This document shows positions 35,617 through 44,190 of a DNA stretch of 64,000 bases, piece after piece. A program made the translations under genes and the position numbers. The notes under the pieces were generated by a model, which saw only the letters and a program-made list of their open reading frames with translations, was not told where the DNA came from and made no database searches. Origin of the DNA: JAFCUW01 sp049897565 (GTDB lineage Bacteria > Pseudomonadota > Gammaproteobacteria > Burkholderiales > Burkholderiaceae_D); NCBI RefSeq assembly GCF_049897565.1, contig NZ_JAFCWM010000006.1:124001-188000 (forward strand), written 5' to 3'. The first letter of the stretch is position 1. Each line of letters starts with the position of its first letter.

Positions 35617-36714
35617 GTGCAAATACTGAACGACACCGATGGCATGACGCTGGCGCTGGAATGGGCCGCCCGCGGCATGTTCATCACCGCGCCCAATCCA
35701 CGCATCGGCTGCGTGATCGTGCGCGATGGCGCGGTGATCGGCGCCGGCCACACGCAGCCGGCCGGCAAGGCGCACGCCGAAATCGAGGCGCTGCGCGACG
35801 CCGCCGCGCGCGGCAACGACGTGCGCGGCGCCACCGCCTACGTCACGCTCGAGCCGTGCAATCACCATGGCCGCACGCCGCCGTGTTCGGACGCGCTGGT
35901 GCGCGCCGGCCTTGGCCGGGTAGTGGCGGCGATGGAAGACCCGAATCCGCTGGTGGCCGGGCAGGGCCTGGCCAAGCTGAAGGCCGCCGGCATCGAGGTC
36001 GCCTCGGGCGTGCTGGCCGAGCAGGCCTACGAAATGAACATCGGCTTTTTCTCGCGCATGCGGCGCGGCCTGCCGTGGGTGCGCCTGAAGGCGGCGGCCA
36101 GTCTCGACGGCATGACGGCGCTGCACAGCGGCGAAAGCCAGTGGATTACCGGACCGGAAGCGCGCGCCGACGGCCACGCCTGGCGCGCTCGCGCCTGCGC
36201 CATCCTGACCGGCATCGGCACCGTCAAGGCCGACGATCCGCAGCTCACCGTGCGCGGCATCGACACGCCGCGCCAGCCGCGCCGCGTGATCGTCGACAGC
36301 AAGCTTGAAATCGCGCTCGATGCGCGCGTGCTGGCCGGCGCACCCAGCTGGATCGTGGCGGCCAGCGCCAATCCGGCGAAGGAAGCGGCGCTGCGCGCGG
36401 CCGGCCACGACGTGATCATGCTGCCCAACGCCGCGGGCAAGGTCGACCTGCCGGCGCTGATGCGCGAATTGGGGCGGCGCGAGATCAACGAGGTGCACGT
36501 CGAAGCCGGCTCCAAGCTGAACGGTTCGCTGATCCGCGAGGGTTGCGTCGACGAGCTGCTGGTGTACCTGGCGCCCAGCCTGATCGGCGATGCGCAAGGC
36601 ATGTTCGCCATCGGGCCGCTGCAGTCGCTGGCGCTGCGCCAGCGGCTCAAATTCCACGAGGTCAAGCAGGTCGGCGAAGACTTGCGTATCCTTGCAAGAA
36701 TCGCCCATATTTAG
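35617..36714 (+). CDS. ribD: bifunctional diaminohydroxyphosphoribosylaminopyrimidine deaminase/5-amino-6-(5-phosphoribosylamino)uracil reductase
   Basis: Catalyses two successive riboflavin steps in the cytoplasm. The N-terminal zinc deaminase (about 1-145) has His53-Ala-Glu55 and the metal cysteines Cys81 and Cys90 in EPCNHHGRTPPC. The C-terminal reductase (about 150-365) has RLKAAASLDGM, TGIGTVKADDPQLTVR and VHVEAGSKLNGSLI. I choose the GTG at 35617, which gives the usual N-terminal helix before TLALEWAARG; the ATG at 35643 would cut it short. No strong ribosome-binding site is seen for either. ribE follows after 12 bp. Confidence 0.94.
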   Translation: MQILNDTDGMTLALEWAARGMFITAPNPRIGCVIVRDGAVIGAGHTQPAGKAHAEIEALRDAAARGNDVRGATAYVTLEPCNHHGRTPPCSDALVRAGLGRVVAAMEDPNPLVAGQGLAKLKAAGIEVASGVLAEQAYEMNIGFFSRMRRGLPWVRLKAAASLDGMTALHSGESQWITGPEARADGHAWRARACAILTGIGTVKADDPQLTVRGIDTPRQPRRVIVDSKLEIALDARVLAGAPSWIVAASANPAKEAALRAAGHDVIMLPNAAGKVDLPALMRELGRREINEVHVEAGSKLNGSLIREGCVDELLVYLAPSLIGDAQGMFAIGPLQSLALRQRLKFHEVKQVGEDLRILARIAHI

Positions 36715-36726
36715 GAAGTACGCCGC

Positions 36727-37347
36727 ATGTTTACTGGAATCGTCGCCGCCGTAGGAAAAATCAGTTCGGTCCAACCGCTCGCTGGCGGGCTCGAAGCGGG
36801 CGTGCGGCTCGACATCGACGCCGGACCGCTGTCGCTGGACGACGTCGCGCTGGGCGACTCGATCGCCATCAACGGCGCCTGCATGACCGTGGTCGAGAAG
36901 ACGGCGTCGGCGTTCAGTGTCGACGTCTCGCGCGAGAGCCTGAACTGCACCGCGGGGCTCGATGCCGTCGGTGAAGTCAACCTCGAAAAGGCGCTGACAT
37001 TGGCCGAGCGCCTCGGCGGCCACCTGGTGTCGGGCCACGTCGATGGACTCGGGACGGTGCACAGGTTCGAAGCGGTCGGCGAATCGTGGGAGCTGGTGAT
37101 CGACGCGCCGCGCGAGCTGGCCAAGTTCCTCGCTTTCAAAGGGTCGGTGGTGGTCAATGGCGTGTCGCTGACGGTGAACCGGGTCGAGGATATCGACGGC
37201 GGCGTGTGCCGCTTCTCGATCAACCTGATCCCGCATACGATCTCGGTCACGACGCTCAAGCACCTGCGCGCCGGCAGCCGGGTCAATCTTGAGATCGACC
37301 TGATCGCGCGATATGTCGAGCGGATGCTGTCGGTGCAGAAGGCGTAA
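36727..37347 (+). CDS. ribE: riboflavin synthase subunit alpha
   Basis: Dismutates two molecules of 6,7-dimethyl-8-ribityllumazine to riboflavin and the pyrimidine precursor. The 206-residue protein has the two tandem lumazine-binding barrels. It starts MFTGIVAAVGKI, with INGACMTVVEK and GHLVSGHVDGLG in the first half and VNGVSLTVNRVE and LIPHTISVTTL in the second. It is followed directly by a strong terminator. Called ribE in E. coli and ribC in some betaproteobacterial annotations. Confidence 0.97.
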   Translation: MFTGIVAAVGKISSVQPLAGGLEAGVRLDIDAGPLSLDDVALGDSIAINGACMTVVEKTASAFSVDVSRESLNCTAGLDAVGEVNLEKALTLAERLGGHLVSGHVDGLGTVHRFEAVGESWELVIDAPRELAKFLAFKGSVVVNGVSLTVNRVEDIDGGVCRFSINLIPHTISVTTLKHLRAGSRVNLEIDLIARYVERMLSVQKA

Positions 37348-37370
37348 GCGGAGCTGCCGGTGACATGAAA

Positions 37371-37397
37371 ACGCCGCGTCTCACGCGGCGTTTTTTT
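37371..37397 (+). terminator. Rho-independent terminator after ribE
   Basis: An 8-bp ACGCCGCG/CGCGGCGT stem with a 5-nt loop is followed by seven T (37391-37397). It closes the pilin-ribD-ribE side. The preceding A4 gives it partial bidirectional character towards the convergent M16 peptidase gene. Confidence 0.92.
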
Positions 37398-37478
37398 GTT
37401 GGCCCCAGCACGTCATCCGCGCGAGGATGATGTGAAAACGTATGCGGCGGATTCCGTGGCGGTGGCTTCGGCTCGGTC

Positions 37479-40301
37479 CTACTTCTTTTCGGGGTACAGC
37501 ACCAGCTGCACGTAGTTGTTCAGGTCGAAGTAGCGCCTGGCCGCTTCCTTCAGGTCGTCCGACGAAACCGCTGCCAGCCGCTGTTCGTACGTCAGGATCG
37601 AATCCGGTTCGTAGTCCTGCAGCGCCGTCAGCTTCAGGTACGACAGCCAGTAGCCGTTCTCGCGCATCGAGCGGCGGTGCGTCTGCAGCAGGTTCTGCTT
37701 GACCTTCTCGAGGTCGGCCGCGGACGGCCCCTGTTCCTTGATCTGCGCGATCTCGGCAAAGGTCGCGGCGATCACCTTGTCGACGTTGGCCGGCCCGGTC
37801 GGCAGCGACACGCCAATCGAATAGCTGCCATACGGGATTTTGCTGACGGTGCCGCCCATGCCGCCGCCATAGATCAGCGTCAGCTTCTCGCGCAGGATGT
37901 CGGTAATGCGGATGTTCATCACGTCCATCAGCACGCGAAGGCGCAGCGCCTCTTCGCGCGAGTACACGGCGTCGCCGTGGAAGGTGAGCGAGACGTGGCT
38001 CTTCGCTTCCGCGCCGGCGTACACCGCTTTTTTCACCACACCGGTCACCGGGCGCACGCCGACGTCCTTGTAGCCGATCGGCAGATCGGTGGTCGGCAGG
38101 CTGGCCAGGTAGGTGGCGATCAGCGGCCGGATCTTGGCGCTGTCGAAGCTGCCGACCACGATGAAGGTCATGCCCTTGGCGCTGCTGAAGCGCTCCTTGA
38201 AGATGGCGATGCTGCGCCCGAGGCTCAGCTTCGAAAAGTCTTCCGGCCGCGGCGGGCGGGCGATCCACGGGTTGTTGTTGTACAGGGTCGAGATCAGGGT
38301 GTCCTGGAACACTGCCTCCGGCTGCGCCATGACATTGCGCGCGCCCTCGACCTGCTTGCCGAGGAACGACTTGTACAGGTCCTCGTCACGCCGCACGCCG
38401 GTGAACCGCAGGTACAGCATCTGCAGCATGGTCTCGACGTCGGCCGTGCCTGAGCTGCCGAGGACGTTGTCGGCGTATTGACCGAGGCCGACGCTGACCG
38501 AGGCGGCTTTGCCCGCCAGGACCTTGCGCATCTCCAGCAACGACATATCGGCCAGGCCCATCGTGGTGACGACCGCGCTGGCGTAGCGCGCGTTGAGAAT
38601 GTCGGCTTCGGCAAACAGCGTCTGGCCACCGAAGCGGTCGGCGCTCAGGATCACCTGGTCGTTATTGAAGTCGGTCGGTTTGAGGATCACCTTGACGCCG
38701 TTCGACAGCGTCAGCGTGGTCAGGCCAAGCGCCTTGTCCTCGACTTCGCCGACGATGCTGCCGGCGGTCGGCAGCTTGGCCATCAAGGAATCGGCGACCG
38801 GCTTTTCTTCGCGCGCGGCGAGCTTCACCTTGGCTGCAGCGCCGGTCCACGCCAGCAGCTGCGGGCCGGTGGGGGCAGGCGTTTCGGCCTTGTCCGAGCC
38901 GGAATACGCCACCAGCATCGAGGTGTCGACCGGGATCGTCTTGCGCGCGAAGCGGTTCACTTCATCGACGCCGATGCCGGGCACCAGCTCCTGCACGTAG
39001 CGGTATTCGTTTTCGATGCCGGCAATCGGTTCCTGCTGCAGGAAGTTACGGATGTATTCGGCGGCGTAGACGCGCGAGTTGGTTTTATCGCGCTCGCTGT
39101 GGGCGCGTTCCATCGTGCGCATCAGGTTCTTCTTGACGCGTTCGAGTTCCTGCGCGCTGAAGCCGAACTGGCGCGCGCGCTGGTTTTCCTGCACCAGCGC
39201 GTCGATCGCCGGCGCCGCGCCGCCCTTGCCGAGCGCCGCGTTCAGCTCATACGCTTGGTAGCGCGGGGTGATACGCGACAGCGAGCTGCTGGCGGCCATG
39301 AACGGCGGCTCGGCCTGCTGCGCCATTTCCTGCAGCCGCTGGCTCATCATCGCGGCAAACAGCGACTGGATCAGCTTTTCGCGGTAGTCGGCGAAGGTGT
39401 CGCGGTCGCGTGCTTCCAGTACCGGATAGCGGATGGTGACGGTGTTCCCTGATGCTTCCTTGTCGGTGACGACGACCGCCTCGGTGTTTGACAGGGTCGG
39501 GATGCGCACCGGCTGGCGCGCGCGCGCCCGCGGCGGATTGTTCAGGCCGGAGAAGGTCGCCTTGACCAGCTTTTCGGCGTCGGCCGGCTCGATATCGCCG
39601 ACCACCACGACCGCCATCAGGTTGGGGCGGTACCAGTCGCGGTAGAAGCGCCGCACGGCGTCGTGCCTGAAGTTTTTCAGTATCGCTTCCTGGCCGATCG
39701 GCAGGCGCTGCGCGTAGCGCGAGCCGTTGAAGAACTTCGGCAGCAGCACCTTGCTCATGCGGTCATCGGCGCCCTTGCCGAGGCGCGCCTCTTCGAGCAC
39801 GATGCCGCGCTCCTTGTCGATGTCGTCCGGGTTCAGGGTCATGCCCTGGGCCCAGTCCTGCAGCACCAGGAAGCCCTTGCGCACGTTCTCGCCGTTGTCG
39901 GTCGGGATGGGCAGGATGTAGACCGTCTCGTCGAAGCTGGTGTACGCATTCAGGTCGGCGCCGAACTTGACGCCGATCGACTGCAGATACGAGATCAGTT
40001 CATGCTTCTTGAAGTTGGTCGAGCCGTTGAAGGCCATGTGCTCGAGGAAGTGGGCGAGGCCCTGCTGGTCGTCGTCTTCGAGCACCGAGCCGGCCTTGAT
40101 CACCAGCCGCAGTTCGAGCTTCTTCTCCGGCTTGCCGTTTTTCTGGATGTAGTAAGTGAGCCCGTTGGGCAGCTTCCCCACCTTCACTTGCGGGCCGACC
40201 GGGATCTGGTCGGACAGCTTGATGGCGGCCAGCGCCGCGGAAGGGGGCATCAGCAGGGCAGCTGCCAGGCATGCGATAGTGAGGAGATTTTTCTTGGTCA
40301 T
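37479..40301 (-). CDS. periplasmic M16 family zinc metallopeptidase (PqqL-like)
   Basis: Large exported peptidase of 940 residues. A signal peptide (MTKKNLLTIACLAAALL, ending near AALA) precedes the inverted zinc motif HFLEH at residues 84-88 with its downstream acidic ligand region (Y-TSFDETVY). A second, inactive M16 half covers about 520-930 (RFGGQTLFAEADI, FSSAKGMTFIVVGSFD). The layout is that of PqqL and related zinc proteases, which degrade peptides in the periplasm. The ATG at 40301 opens the signal sequence; an upstream ATG at 40370 does not. It sits on the opposite strand between ribE and ribB. Confidence 0.9.
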   Translation of the reverse strand: MTKKNLLTIACLAAALLMPPSAALAAIKLSDQIPVGPQVKVGKLPNGLTYYIQKNGKPEKKLELRLVIKAGSVLEDDDQQGLAHFLEHMAFNGSTNFKKHELISYLQSIGVKFGADLNAYTSFDETVYILPIPTDNGENVRKGFLVLQDWAQGMTLNPDDIDKERGIVLEEARLGKGADDRMSKVLLPKFFNGSRYAQRLPIGQEAILKNFRHDAVRRFYRDWYRPNLMAVVVVGDIEPADAEKLVKATFSGLNNPPRARARQPVRIPTLSNTEAVVVTDKEASGNTVTIRYPVLEARDRDTFADYREKLIQSLFAAMMSQRLQEMAQQAEPPFMAASSSLSRITPRYQAYELNAALGKGGAAPAIDALVQENQRARQFGFSAQELERVKKNLMRTMERAHSERDKTNSRVYAAEYIRNFLQQEPIAGIENEYRYVQELVPGIGVDEVNRFARKTIPVDTSMLVAYSGSDKAETPAPTGPQLLAWTGAAAKVKLAAREEKPVADSLMAKLPTAGSIVGEVEDKALGLTTLTLSNGVKVILKPTDFNNDQVILSADRFGGQTLFAEADILNARYASAVVTTMGLADMSLLEMRKVLAGKAASVSVGLGQYADNVLGSSGTADVETMLQMLYLRFTGVRRDEDLYKSFLGKQVEGARNVMAQPEAVFQDTLISTLYNNNPWIARPPRPEDFSKLSLGRSIAIFKERFSSAKGMTFIVVGSFDSAKIRPLIATYLASLPTTDLPIGYKDVGVRPVTGVVKKAVYAGAEAKSHVSLTFHGDAVYSREEALRLRVLMDVMNIRITDILREKLTLIYGGGMGGTVSKIPYGSYSIGVSLPTGPANVDKVIAATFAEIAQIKEQGPSAADLEKVKQNLLQTHRRSMRENGYWLSYLKLTALQDYEPDSILTYEQRLAAVSSDDLKEAARRYFDLNNYVQLVLYPEKK

Positions 40302-40518
40302 CGGGGCGGTAGAATAGGAGGGGCGCGATGGCGCATTGTACGGGCGAACGGCCGGGTTCCGAATGGTCAAGATGATTAGTCTATCAGCAATGTTTCCGGA
40401 CGGCGCGACGAAATTCGCTGCCGATGCGTTGAGGTGCGGCAGCGTTTAGCCTGTGGGATGCCGCCAAATCCTTTAAAATAGCGGATTGCGCAACTCGCCC
40501 GTCCCAGAGGAATCTCAT

Positions 40519-41631
40519 ATGTCTATCTCCAGCACCGAGGAAATCGTTGCCGAACTGAGCGCCGGACGGATGGTCATCCTGGTCGATGAGGAAGACCGCG
40601 AGAACGAGGGCGACCTGGTGCTGGCCGCCGATTTCGTCACGCCCGAGGCCATCAATTTCATGGCCAAGCATGCGCGCGGCCTGATCTGCCTGACGCTGAC
40701 CGAAGAGCGCTGCGACCAGCTCGACATCGGCATGATGACGTCCCGTAACGGCACCTCGTTCGGCACCAATTTCACCGTCTCGATCGAGGCGGCCGAAGGC
40801 GTCACCACCGGCATCTCGGCGGCCGACCGCGCCAAGACGGTGCAGGTGGCGGTGGCCAAGGGCGCCAAGCCGTCGGACATCGTGCAGCCCGGCCATATCT
40901 TTCCGCTCAAGGCTGTCAAGGGCGGCGTGCTGATGCGCGCCGGCCACACCGAAGCGGGCTGCGACCTGACCGAGATGGCGGGCCTGACGCCGGCGTCGGT
41001 GATCTGCGAGATCATGAACGACGACGGCACCATGGCGCGCCTGCCCGACCTGCTCGAGTTTGCCAAGGAACACAGGCTGAAGATCGGCACCATCGCCGAC
41101 CTGATCCATTACCGCGGGCAGAACGAGTGCCTGGTCGAGCGCGTGGCCGAGCGCCAGGTCAACACCGAGTTCGGCGAATTCCGCCTGGTCGCTTTCCGCG
41201 ACACGCCAAGCGGCTCGGCGCACCTGGCGATGGTGCACGGCGAGCTGGCGCCGAACCTGGAGTCGCTGGTGCGCGTGCACCAGCCGGTATCGATCCTCGA
41301 CCTGCTGGAAAGCCGCGCCACCACCCACTCGTGGACGATGGCGTCGGCGATGCAGGCGATCAAGCAGTCGGAACGCGGCGTGATGGTGCTGCTCAATTGC
41401 GGCGAATCGGCCGACCAGCTGTTTGCCCACTTTGCCGCGCTCGACACGCCGGCGGTCAAGCCAGCCGGCCGCGCCGCCAGCATGGACTTGCGCACCTACG
41501 GCATCGGCGCCCAGATCCTGAAGGACCTTGGCGTGGGCAAGATGCAGCTGCTGGCCAGCCCGCGCAAGATGCCGTCGATGACAGGTTTCGACCTCGAAGT
41601 GACCGGATATCTCGCCAAGCCGGGCACCTGA
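40519..41631 (+). CDS. ribB: 3,4-dihydroxy-2-butanone 4-phosphate synthase with degenerate GTP cyclohydrolase II domain (RibBX)
   Basis: A 370-residue protein. The N-terminal DHBP synthase domain (about 1-205) is complete, with DEEDRENEGDLVLAAD, the GTNFTVSIEA loop and AGHTEAGCDL, and converts ribulose 5-phosphate. The C-terminal half aligns with GTP cyclohydrolase II, but the segment that should hold three zinc cysteines reads LVRVHQPVSILDLLES and contains none. It therefore belongs to the known RibBX hybrids that lack cyclohydrolase activity; a separate ribA must exist elsewhere. No FMN riboswitch motif is visible in the 217-bp upstream region. ribH follows after 55 bp. Confidence 0.93.
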   Translation: MSISSTEEIVAELSAGRMVILVDEEDRENEGDLVLAADFVTPEAINFMAKHARGLICLTLTEERCDQLDIGMMTSRNGTSFGTNFTVSIEAAEGVTTGISAADRAKTVQVAVAKGAKPSDIVQPGHIFPLKAVKGGVLMRAGHTEAGCDLTEMAGLTPASVICEIMNDDGTMARLPDLLEFAKEHRLKIGTIADLIHYRGQNECLVERVAERQVNTEFGEFRLVAFRDTPSGSAHLAMVHGELAPNLESLVRVHQPVSILDLLESRATTHSWTMASAMQAIKQSERGVMVLLNCGESADQLFAHFAALDTPAVKPAGRAASMDLRTYGIGAQILKDLGVGKMQLLASPRKMPSMTGFDLEVTGYLAKPGT

Positions 41632-41686
41632 AGCGTACCATTGATGCATTCGTCCACATAATTAACCACACATCAAGAGGCCAGCC

Positions 41687-42166
41687 ATGACGGTAGGAAC
41701 TTATGAAAGCAATTTGACCGGTAGCGGACTGCGCATCGGCATCGTGCAGGCGCGCTTCAACGCCGACGTCGGCCATGGCCTGCTGTCGTCCTGCTTGGCC
41801 GAACTCAAGCACCTGGGCGTATCGGACGAAGACGTGCTGCACGTGACCGTGCCGGGTGCGCTGGAAATTCCGCTGGTGCTGCAGAAGATGGCTGAGACGC
41901 AGCAGTTCGACGCGCTGGTGGCGCTTGGCGCGGTGATCCGCGGCGAGACGTACCACTTCGAGCTGGTGTCGAACGAGTCCGGCGCCGGCATTACCCGCAT
42001 CGGCCTCGACTACGGCATGCCGATCGCCAATGCGGTGCTGACCACCGAGAATGACGAGCAGGCCGAAGCGCGGATGGAGGAGAAGGGCACCGAAGCGGCG
42101 CGCTGCGCCGTCGAGATGGCCAACCTGCTGCTGGCGCTCGAAGAGTTGCAAGCCGACGAAGATTAA
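41687..42166 (+). CDS. ribH: 6,7-dimethyl-8-ribityllumazine synthase
   Basis: Penultimate riboflavin enzyme, condensing the RibB and RibD products in a 60-mer or pentameric shell. The 159-residue protein has IGIVQARFN near the start, VPGALEIPLVLQKMA, the catalytic-region LGAVIRGETYHFELV and the C-terminal GIANAVLT-like MPIANAVLTTEN. It lies between ribB and nusB in the conserved order. Confidence 0.97.
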   Translation: MTVGTYESNLTGSGLRIGIVQARFNADVGHGLLSSCLAELKHLGVSDEDVLHVTVPGALEIPLVLQKMAETQQFDALVALGAVIRGETYHFELVSNESGAGITRIGLDYGMPIANAVLTTENDEQAEARMEEKGTEAARCAVEMANLLLALEELQADED

Positions 42167-42195
42167 AACCGGATTTCAGAACAGGTAAGTACACC

Positions 42196-42666
42196 ATGAC
42201 AGACAAGACCCCGCACGCCAACCCGAGCAAGAACCGCACGCCCCGTCACCGGGCGCGCGAGTTTGCGTTGCAGGGACTGTATCAGTGGCTGCTCAATAAC
42301 GAAGACGCGACGACCGTCGTCAACAACATCCGCGCCGCGCACGGTTTCGAGAAGGCCGATGCCGATCACTTCGCGGCCTTGCTGTACGGCGCGATCAAGG
42401 ATTCGGTGGCGCTGCGCGAGGCGTTCGCGCCGCTGATCGATCGCGGCGTCAAGGAGCTGTCGCCGATCGAACACGGGGTGTTGCTGCTTGGCGCGTACGA
42501 GCTGAAGAACAATCTGGAGATTCCTTACCGCGTGGTCATCAACGAGGCGGTCGAGCTGACCAAGTCGTTCGGCGGCATCGATGGGCACAAGTACGTCAAC
42601 GGTGTGCTCGACAAGCTGGCGCCGAAGCTGCGCGCCGAGGAAGTGGCGGCGGATTCGCGCCGGTAG
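42196..42666 (+). CDS. nusB: transcription antitermination factor NusB
   Basis: All-helical RNA-binding factor of 156 residues that, with NusE, binds boxA to support rRNA antitermination. The conserved start of the domain (RHRAREFALQGLYQWL) and ELSPIEHGVLLLGAYEL, VINEAVELTKSFGG and the terminal YVNGVLDKLA segment are present. It is 29 bp after ribH and followed by a terminator. Confidence 0.97.
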   Translation: MTDKTPHANPSKNRTPRHRAREFALQGLYQWLLNNEDATTVVNNIRAAHGFEKADADHFAALLYGAIKDSVALREAFAPLIDRGVKELSPIEHGVLLLGAYELKNNLEIPYRVVINEAVELTKSFGGIDGHKYVNGVLDKLAPKLRAEEVAADSRR

Positions 42667-42697
42667 TCGACGCGCAAGCAGCATCGATGCAATGAAA

Positions 42698-42726
42698 AAG
42701 CCGCCGCAGTGATGCAGGCGGCTTTT
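42698..42726 (+). terminator. Rho-independent terminator after nusB
   Basis: The stem GCCGCC (42700-42705) pairs with GGCGGC (42717-42722), extended inside by GCA/TGC with one bulged A, followed by TTTT. It ends the ribB-ribH-nusB transcript. Confidence 0.88.
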
Positions 42727-42761
42727 GCACATGCGTGCTCAGCATGGATCCAGTAGCATGG

Positions 42762-42805
42762 ACGTAAAAAAAAGCCACCGCAGACTGCCGGTAGCTTTTT
42801 TACGT
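42762..42805. terminator. bidirectional terminator after the lytic transglycosylase gene
   Basis: A near-palindrome with ACGTAAAAAA/TTTTTTACGT outer arms and a GC-rich inner stem. T-runs on both strands let it end the minus-strand transglycosylase transcript and back up the nusB terminator. Confidence 0.85.
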
Positions 42806-42819
42806 GCGTCGCGATCGGA

Positions 42820-43722
42820 TCAGAGGCCGGCGATGGCGTCGTTGCCTCGCTCTGGCGCCGTTGCTTCAGGCTTCGGCTGCGCCGGCGCGGCTTTGGCAAC
42901 AACCTGGGCTGGCGAGTTGGTCGTCGGCACACGCTGGCCGCCGGCAACCTGCTTCAGGCGGCGATACTCAGCCAGCACCTTCGAGCCGTAGCCAGAGTCG
43001 GTCTCGAACGCGGCAGCGCCAACGTACGTTTTCAGGCCGGCCTCGATCGAACCGCCGCGGGTGACGTAGTCCTTGAGGATCAGCGCGCCGACGCGGATGT
43101 TCGCCACTGGATTGAGTGCAGCCTGCACGCCGCCCAGCTTCTGGAACTTCTCATGGTGAATCTTCGACATCACCTGCATCAGGCCCTGCGCGCCAACCGA
43201 ACTCTCGGCAAACGGGTTCAGGCCCGATTCGATCGCCATCACTGCCAGGATCAGCAGCGGGTCGAGCTTGATGTCGTGCGCCGTGGTGTAGGCGGTCGAT
43301 ACCAGCATGTCGGCGGCGTCGCCGGCAACGCGGTAACGCTTGGCCAGCCACGTGGTGACGAACTGCTGCTGCTTCTTGTTGCCTGCCAATGCCTTGTCGG
43401 CCACGACAGGTGCCGGCGCCGCTTCAACGGCGGGGTTGGCCACAGGCTGCTCATCCATCAGGGACGCGAGCGCTGGCGCTGGTTCAGCTTGCGCAACAAC
43501 CGGCGCCGGTGGCGCAAGAAACTCCGAGACCTGGTGCGCCATGTCGGGACGGGCGTACAGGACGGCCACAACTGCTACTGCGGAAAGACCAAATACGGTC
43601 AGGGTGTGCTGCGCGGTGGTCGCGAGACCACGGGCCGTTTTCGTTACGGAAGACCACGTAACAGGCTGGGCAGCCATAGTTTGGGCGAGCTTTGCTGTCG
43701 CCCCGTTGAAACGATTTATCAT
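42820..43722 (-). CDS. membrane-anchored lytic transglycosylase (SLT domain)
   Basis: Peptidoglycan-cleaving enzyme of 300 residues. It has a cytoplasmic N-terminus, one membrane helix (about 42-58, VFGLSAVAVVAVLYA), a Pro/Ala-rich periplasmic linker (70-112) and a C-terminal lysozyme-like SLT domain (about 120-265). The catalytic glutamate is Glu165 in AVMAIESGLNPFAES, with the following VGAQGLMQVM motif. I start at the ATG at 43722, with an AGGGG site seven bases upstream, rather than the far-upstream ATG at 43896. Confidence 0.9.
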   Translation of the reverse strand: MINRFNGATAKLAQTMAAQPVTWSSVTKTARGLATTAQHTLTVFGLSAVAVVAVLYARPDMAHQVSEFLAPPAPVVAQAEPAPALASLMDEQPVANPAVEAAPAPVVADKALAGNKKQQQFVTTWLAKRYRVAGDAADMLVSTAYTTAHDIKLDPLLILAVMAIESGLNPFAESSVGAQGLMQVMSKIHHEKFQKLGGVQAALNPVANIRVGALILKDYVTRGGSIEAGLKTYVGAAAFETDSGYGSKVLAEYRRLKQVAGGQRVPTTNSPAQVVAKAAPAQPKPEATAPERGNDAIAGL

Positions 43723-44190
43723 CGAATTCCCCTTTGTCGCGGAAAAAGCTATCCCCACGGCGCTAAAAGCGCACATCGGACACCAAATGCCGTGCATCAG
43801 AAATATCGTCCATCGCCGCTGTTGCGTGCGAATCGACGCCGTCATTGCTTGCTTGAGCTGGCCGTTCCCAGAGGTATTGGGCCAGTGGCTAAACAACTGT
43901 TTCCGGGGATAAGGCAGACGCCTCTTGGAAACACTCCTAAAATGTCATGTGGGGCCCCGACCCCGTGAATGTATGAGAACAGGCTAAAATCATGTCCTTT
44001 GGACGCGCCTATCTCATCAAGTAGGCAAATTGTAGAAGCTGGTTTATATCAAGTCAATACTAGCACGACTGATCTTTATAACTTTTAGATCTTACTTCTG
44101 ATACTGCATCGCAGCAAAGTCGCATGAAATCAATCACTTATCGTGGCTATTTCAACAACTCCCTATCTGCGGAAGAAAAATTAAAAACCG
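43723..44190. other. 468-bp divergent intergenic region
   Basis: AT-rich compared with its surroundings, this holds the divergent promoters of the transglycosylase gene and ubiD. A short ATG-initiated frame (44124-44204, 26 codons) runs into the start of ubiD. No RNA motif or repeat was recognised. Confidence 0.5.

Noticed and set aside
40302..40518. FMN riboswitch before ribB
   Set aside because: The conserved RFN motifs are not present in the upstream region.
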